DNA of 64,000 nt. It comes from CAJQPP01 sp963793465. GTDB lineage: Bacteria > Planctomycetota > Planctomycetia > Pirellulales > Pirellulaceae. Below the pieces are notes generated by a model. The model ran no database searches and had not been told where the DNA came from. It was given only the letters and a program-made list of their open reading frames with translations. Position numbers and translations under genes: made by a program. Positions 63,267-64,000 of the stretch are shown here, in pieces. The DNA is taken from positions 124,001 to 188,000 of the forward strand of contig CAWCAJ010000006.1 in the NCBI GenBank assembly GCA_963793465.1, written 5' to 3'. Every line of letters starts with the position of its first letter. Position 1 is the stretch's first letter.

Positions 63267-64000
63267 CTACCGGTTGAACAGGAAGGAAGGGCTGTTGATC
63301 AATGCCCAGGCCAGATCCTGTGTGGCCGTCAAACGGGAGTGGCTCAACTGACTTTCACTCATGGCCGAGTCGCGGATTAACTGTTGTAGCTGGGCATCGG
63401 GTGGTATGGGTTGGCTGACCCGTTGCAATTTGTCCCGCAAACGCACGATCTCCGGATCGATCGACAAGGGCTGTTGCGCCTGGGCATGCGCGGCTTCCAA
63501 CTCTGCAAACCGGGCATCGCTCTTGCGAAACGCCGCTTGCCATTGTTCTTCAGTTCCCGCCTCCCGTTGATCTTCGGGTTGGGTCAGCTGGGCGATCAGC
63601 GATTCGGCCAGCCCCAGTCCATGACGATGGTCCCGACTGAGAGAAATTCGGAAACGTCCGATCTGGTGGGTGTCGTCGTACTGTTGATGCAGCCGGAAAC
63701 GCAATCGCGTGCCATGGGCAAAGCCCAGGGGGGACTGCAGCAGGAATGTGGCCCAATTCGGCTTGCCGAGATTTCCCATCAAGGCCCAACCCGCTCCCCC
63801 CGTGGTTTGCTGGTCAAATACCTGGGTCAGCGGGAAGCCGGGTTGTTCAAAGTTGGCCAACGCCGACTGAATCTTTACCGGTTGCCAGTCCTCGGGTAGG
63901 TCGACCCGCGCGACCTCGATTTCGAATTCCGTCAGCACGACGTTTCCGTTTTTGGCCAAACCGGGACCGCCCTCGGCCAGTGATGCGTCCGGCAACAGCT
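63267..64000 (-). CDS. DUF1549/DUF1553 (PSD1-type) protein, 3' end only
   Basis: The C-terminal 240 residues or so of a protein whose 5' part lies beyond the window. The visible end has LTEFEIEVARVDLPEDW, SRDHRHGLGLAE and the final TATQDLAWALINSPSFLFNR, the last being the standard C-terminus of PSD1/DUF1553 proteins. Upstream parts (cytochrome and DUF1549) are not visible. It precedes and is co-directional with the DUF1501 gene, the typical pairing. The frame is open to the window edge; the apparent TTG start at 63995 is not the true start. Confidence 0.88.
   Translation of the reverse strand, partial: LLPDASLAEGGPGLAKNGNVVLTEFEIEVARVDLPEDWQPVKIQSALANFEQPGFPLTQVFDQQTTGGAGWALMGNLGKPNWATFLLQSPLGFAHGTRLRFRLHQQYDDTHQIGRFRISLSRDHRHGLGLAESLIAQLTQPEDQREAGTEEQWQAAFRKSDARFAELEAAHAQAQQPLSIDPEIVRLRDKLQRVSQPIPPDAQLQQLIRDSAMSESQLSHSRLTATQDLAWALINSPSFLFNR

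Overview
The window looks like a chromosomal segment of a planctomycete, most likely Pirellulales. The inference rests on gene content: a DUF1501 protein beside a DUF1549/DUF1553 protein, a redoxin/cytochrome c/monooxygenase-like secreted protein, a formylglycine sulfatase, a DUF1559-like pseudopilin joined to an ECF sigma gene, a PEP-CTERM-like remnant, FloA, and intergenic hairpin repeats. Composition is GC-rich. No rRNA, tRNA, CRISPR array or phage was seen.

Layout. 1-8.8 kb: end of feoB, a FeoB-associated Cys-rich peptide, an rpsL-rpsG-fusA str-type cluster with a promoter candidate, a TrhA-type membrane protein and a DNA2/IGHMBP2-type helicase. 8.5-15.3 kb: a truncated secreted peptide, a redoxin-cytochrome protein, a frameshifted sulfatase, thioredoxin, a secreted cyclophilin and PTS enzyme I. 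15.6-18.9 kb: a lipid cassette of FabZ-like dehydratase, long ACP, second hotdog protein lacking the catalytic His, and FabF-like synthase. 18.9-22.5 kb: a hairpin repeat array, a secreted protein, and an ECF sigma factor overlapping an anti-sigma/pseudopilin-like fusion. 22.6-26.6 kb: a tightly coupled NCS2-type permease, SAM methyltransferase and PII-like protein, then a membrane cytochrome c. 26.6-30.7 kb: an EVE protein, then a REP/RAYT locus in which a tyrosine transposase sits between diverged direct repeats and REP-like arrays, followed by a decayed PEP-CTERM-type gene. 30.7-43.4 kb: floA, mnmA, an esterase, a frameshifted FMN reductase, a PQQ-propeller protein, typA/bipA, a rhomboid protease, an exonuclease, a terpenoid-cyclase-fold protein and an HlyD-type adaptor. 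43.6-56.2 kb: pepT, lemA, an M48 protease, an AsmA-like giant, an MBL hydrolase, glutathione peroxidase and a GCS2-CBS fusion. 56.3-61.5 kb: a hydroxyproline catabolic cluster (epimerase, D-hydroxyproline oxidase, ketoglutarate semialdehyde dehydrogenase, DapA-family deaminase). 61.6-64 kb: the DUF1501 and DUF1549/1553 pair, the latter cut by the window end.

Working together: the hydroxyproline genes would convert trans-4-hydroxy-L-proline to 2-oxoglutarate; the lipid cassette would elongate or modify acyl chains on a dedicated ACP; the permease-methyltransferase-PII unit may be a nitrogen-responsive uptake system. A recurring oddity is single-base indels: four genes (sulfatase, FMN reductase, D-hydroxyproline oxidase, DapA-like deaminase) are each split by one, and the permease carries two that compensate. 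This many in 64 kb points to residual assembly error, although decay cannot be excluded. All assignments come from reading the sequence; no database search was run.
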